Assembly (NCBI GenBank): GCA_900764415.1
Contig: CAAFOA010000126.1
Location: forward strand, 1 to 5,870
Direction of reading: 5' to 3'
Origin: an uncultured Collinsella sp.
GTDB taxonomy: Bacteria; Actinomycetota; Coriobacteriia; Coriobacteriales; Coriobacteriaceae
Length of the DNA stretch: 5,870 nucleotides
Each line of letters starts with the position of its first letter. Position 1 is the first letter of the stretch. Below are positions 5,693-5,870 of the stretch, in pieces. The notes under the pieces were generated by a model. The model ran no database searches, was not told where the DNA came from, and saw only the letters and a program-made list of their open reading frames with translations. A program made the position numbers and the translations under genes.

Positions 5693-5870
5693 CTATTCAT
5701 CTTTAAGCCCAAAAAGGCTATCGGCTTCATCGTCGGATATATATTCCAGTACATCGCCTGGTTGGCAGTCGAGTGCCCGGCAAATCGCGTCAAGAGTTGA
5801 AAAACGTATGGCAGAAACCTTGCCCGTCTTGATGACATGCCTCGCGCTTACCATCGCGATAAGCGTGCGC
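5693..5870 (-). CDS. Cro/C1-type helix-turn-helix regulator, C-terminal fragment
   Basis: On the minus strand an open frame enters from the right edge (first full codon at 5869) and runs 58 residues to a TAG at 5693-5695. The visible part includes MVSARHVIKTGKVSAI (6-21), which fits the recognition helix and following turn. It is followed by FSTLDAICRALDCQPGDVLEYI (23-44), close to the conserved TLxKICxALDCxxxDILEY end of small XRE-family (HTH_26/YozG-like) DNA-binding proteins. An acidic end (SDDEADSLFGLKDE) follows. The family is usually about 70-80 residues, so only the first helices and the promoter are probably missing. It converges on the SurA-like gene across the shared terminator. Its target is unknown; such genes may regulate themselves or a neighbour. 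The fragment is too short for the usual gene-length cut-offs, but the motif is clear. Confidence 0.85.
   Translation of the reverse strand, partial: RTLIAMVSARHVIKTGKVSAIRFSTLDAICRALDCQPGDVLEYISDDEADSLFGLKDE

Overview
The window is GC-rich, gene-dense bacterial DNA. Small intergenic gaps, clear GGAG-type ribosome binding sites and the protein set (DegV-family protein, HEAT-repeat protein next to a short NAD-type isocitrate dehydrogenase, membrane-anchored SurA-like protein) suggest a Collinsella-like member of the Coriobacteriia (Actinomycetota). This assignment rests on sequence style and recalled resemblance, not on a search.

Layout. Bases 1-32 are not genomic: they are the end of the Illumina Nextera Read 2 transposase adapter, so the left edge is a library artefact. 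From 34 to 939 lies a DegV-family fatty-acid-binding gene. It lacks its first few codons and is split by an in-frame TAA at 499-501. A short gap with a possible promoter leads to a tight same-strand cluster at 1038-4357: a 3-hydroxyisobutyrate/tartronate-semialdehyde-type dehydrogenase with a His/Cys-rich tail, a small membrane protein, a HEAT-repeat protein and an isocitrate dehydrogenase. Gaps inside the cluster are 5, 15 and 6 bases, which suggests one operon. Hairpins at 4370-4445 close it. A monocistronic gene (4484-5578) encodes a membrane-anchored protein with a SurA/PrsA-like extracytoplasmic domain. A strong two-way terminator at 5617-5661 separates it from the 3' end of a convergent Cro/C1-type regulator that runs off the right edge.

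How the genes fit together. Two of the four cluster genes are NAD(P)-linked dehydrogenases of organic acids. The isocitrate dehydrogenase would supply 2-oxoglutarate for glutamate synthesis. The other two products have no recognisable activity. The most unusual feature is the tail of the first dehydrogenase: a 12-residue unit repeated three times, rich in His and Cys, which looks like a metal-binding appendage on an otherwise ordinary enzyme. No mobile element, CRISPR array, rRNA or tRNA is visible, and I found no convincing new multi-gene system. No gene-free stretch exceeds 300 bases.
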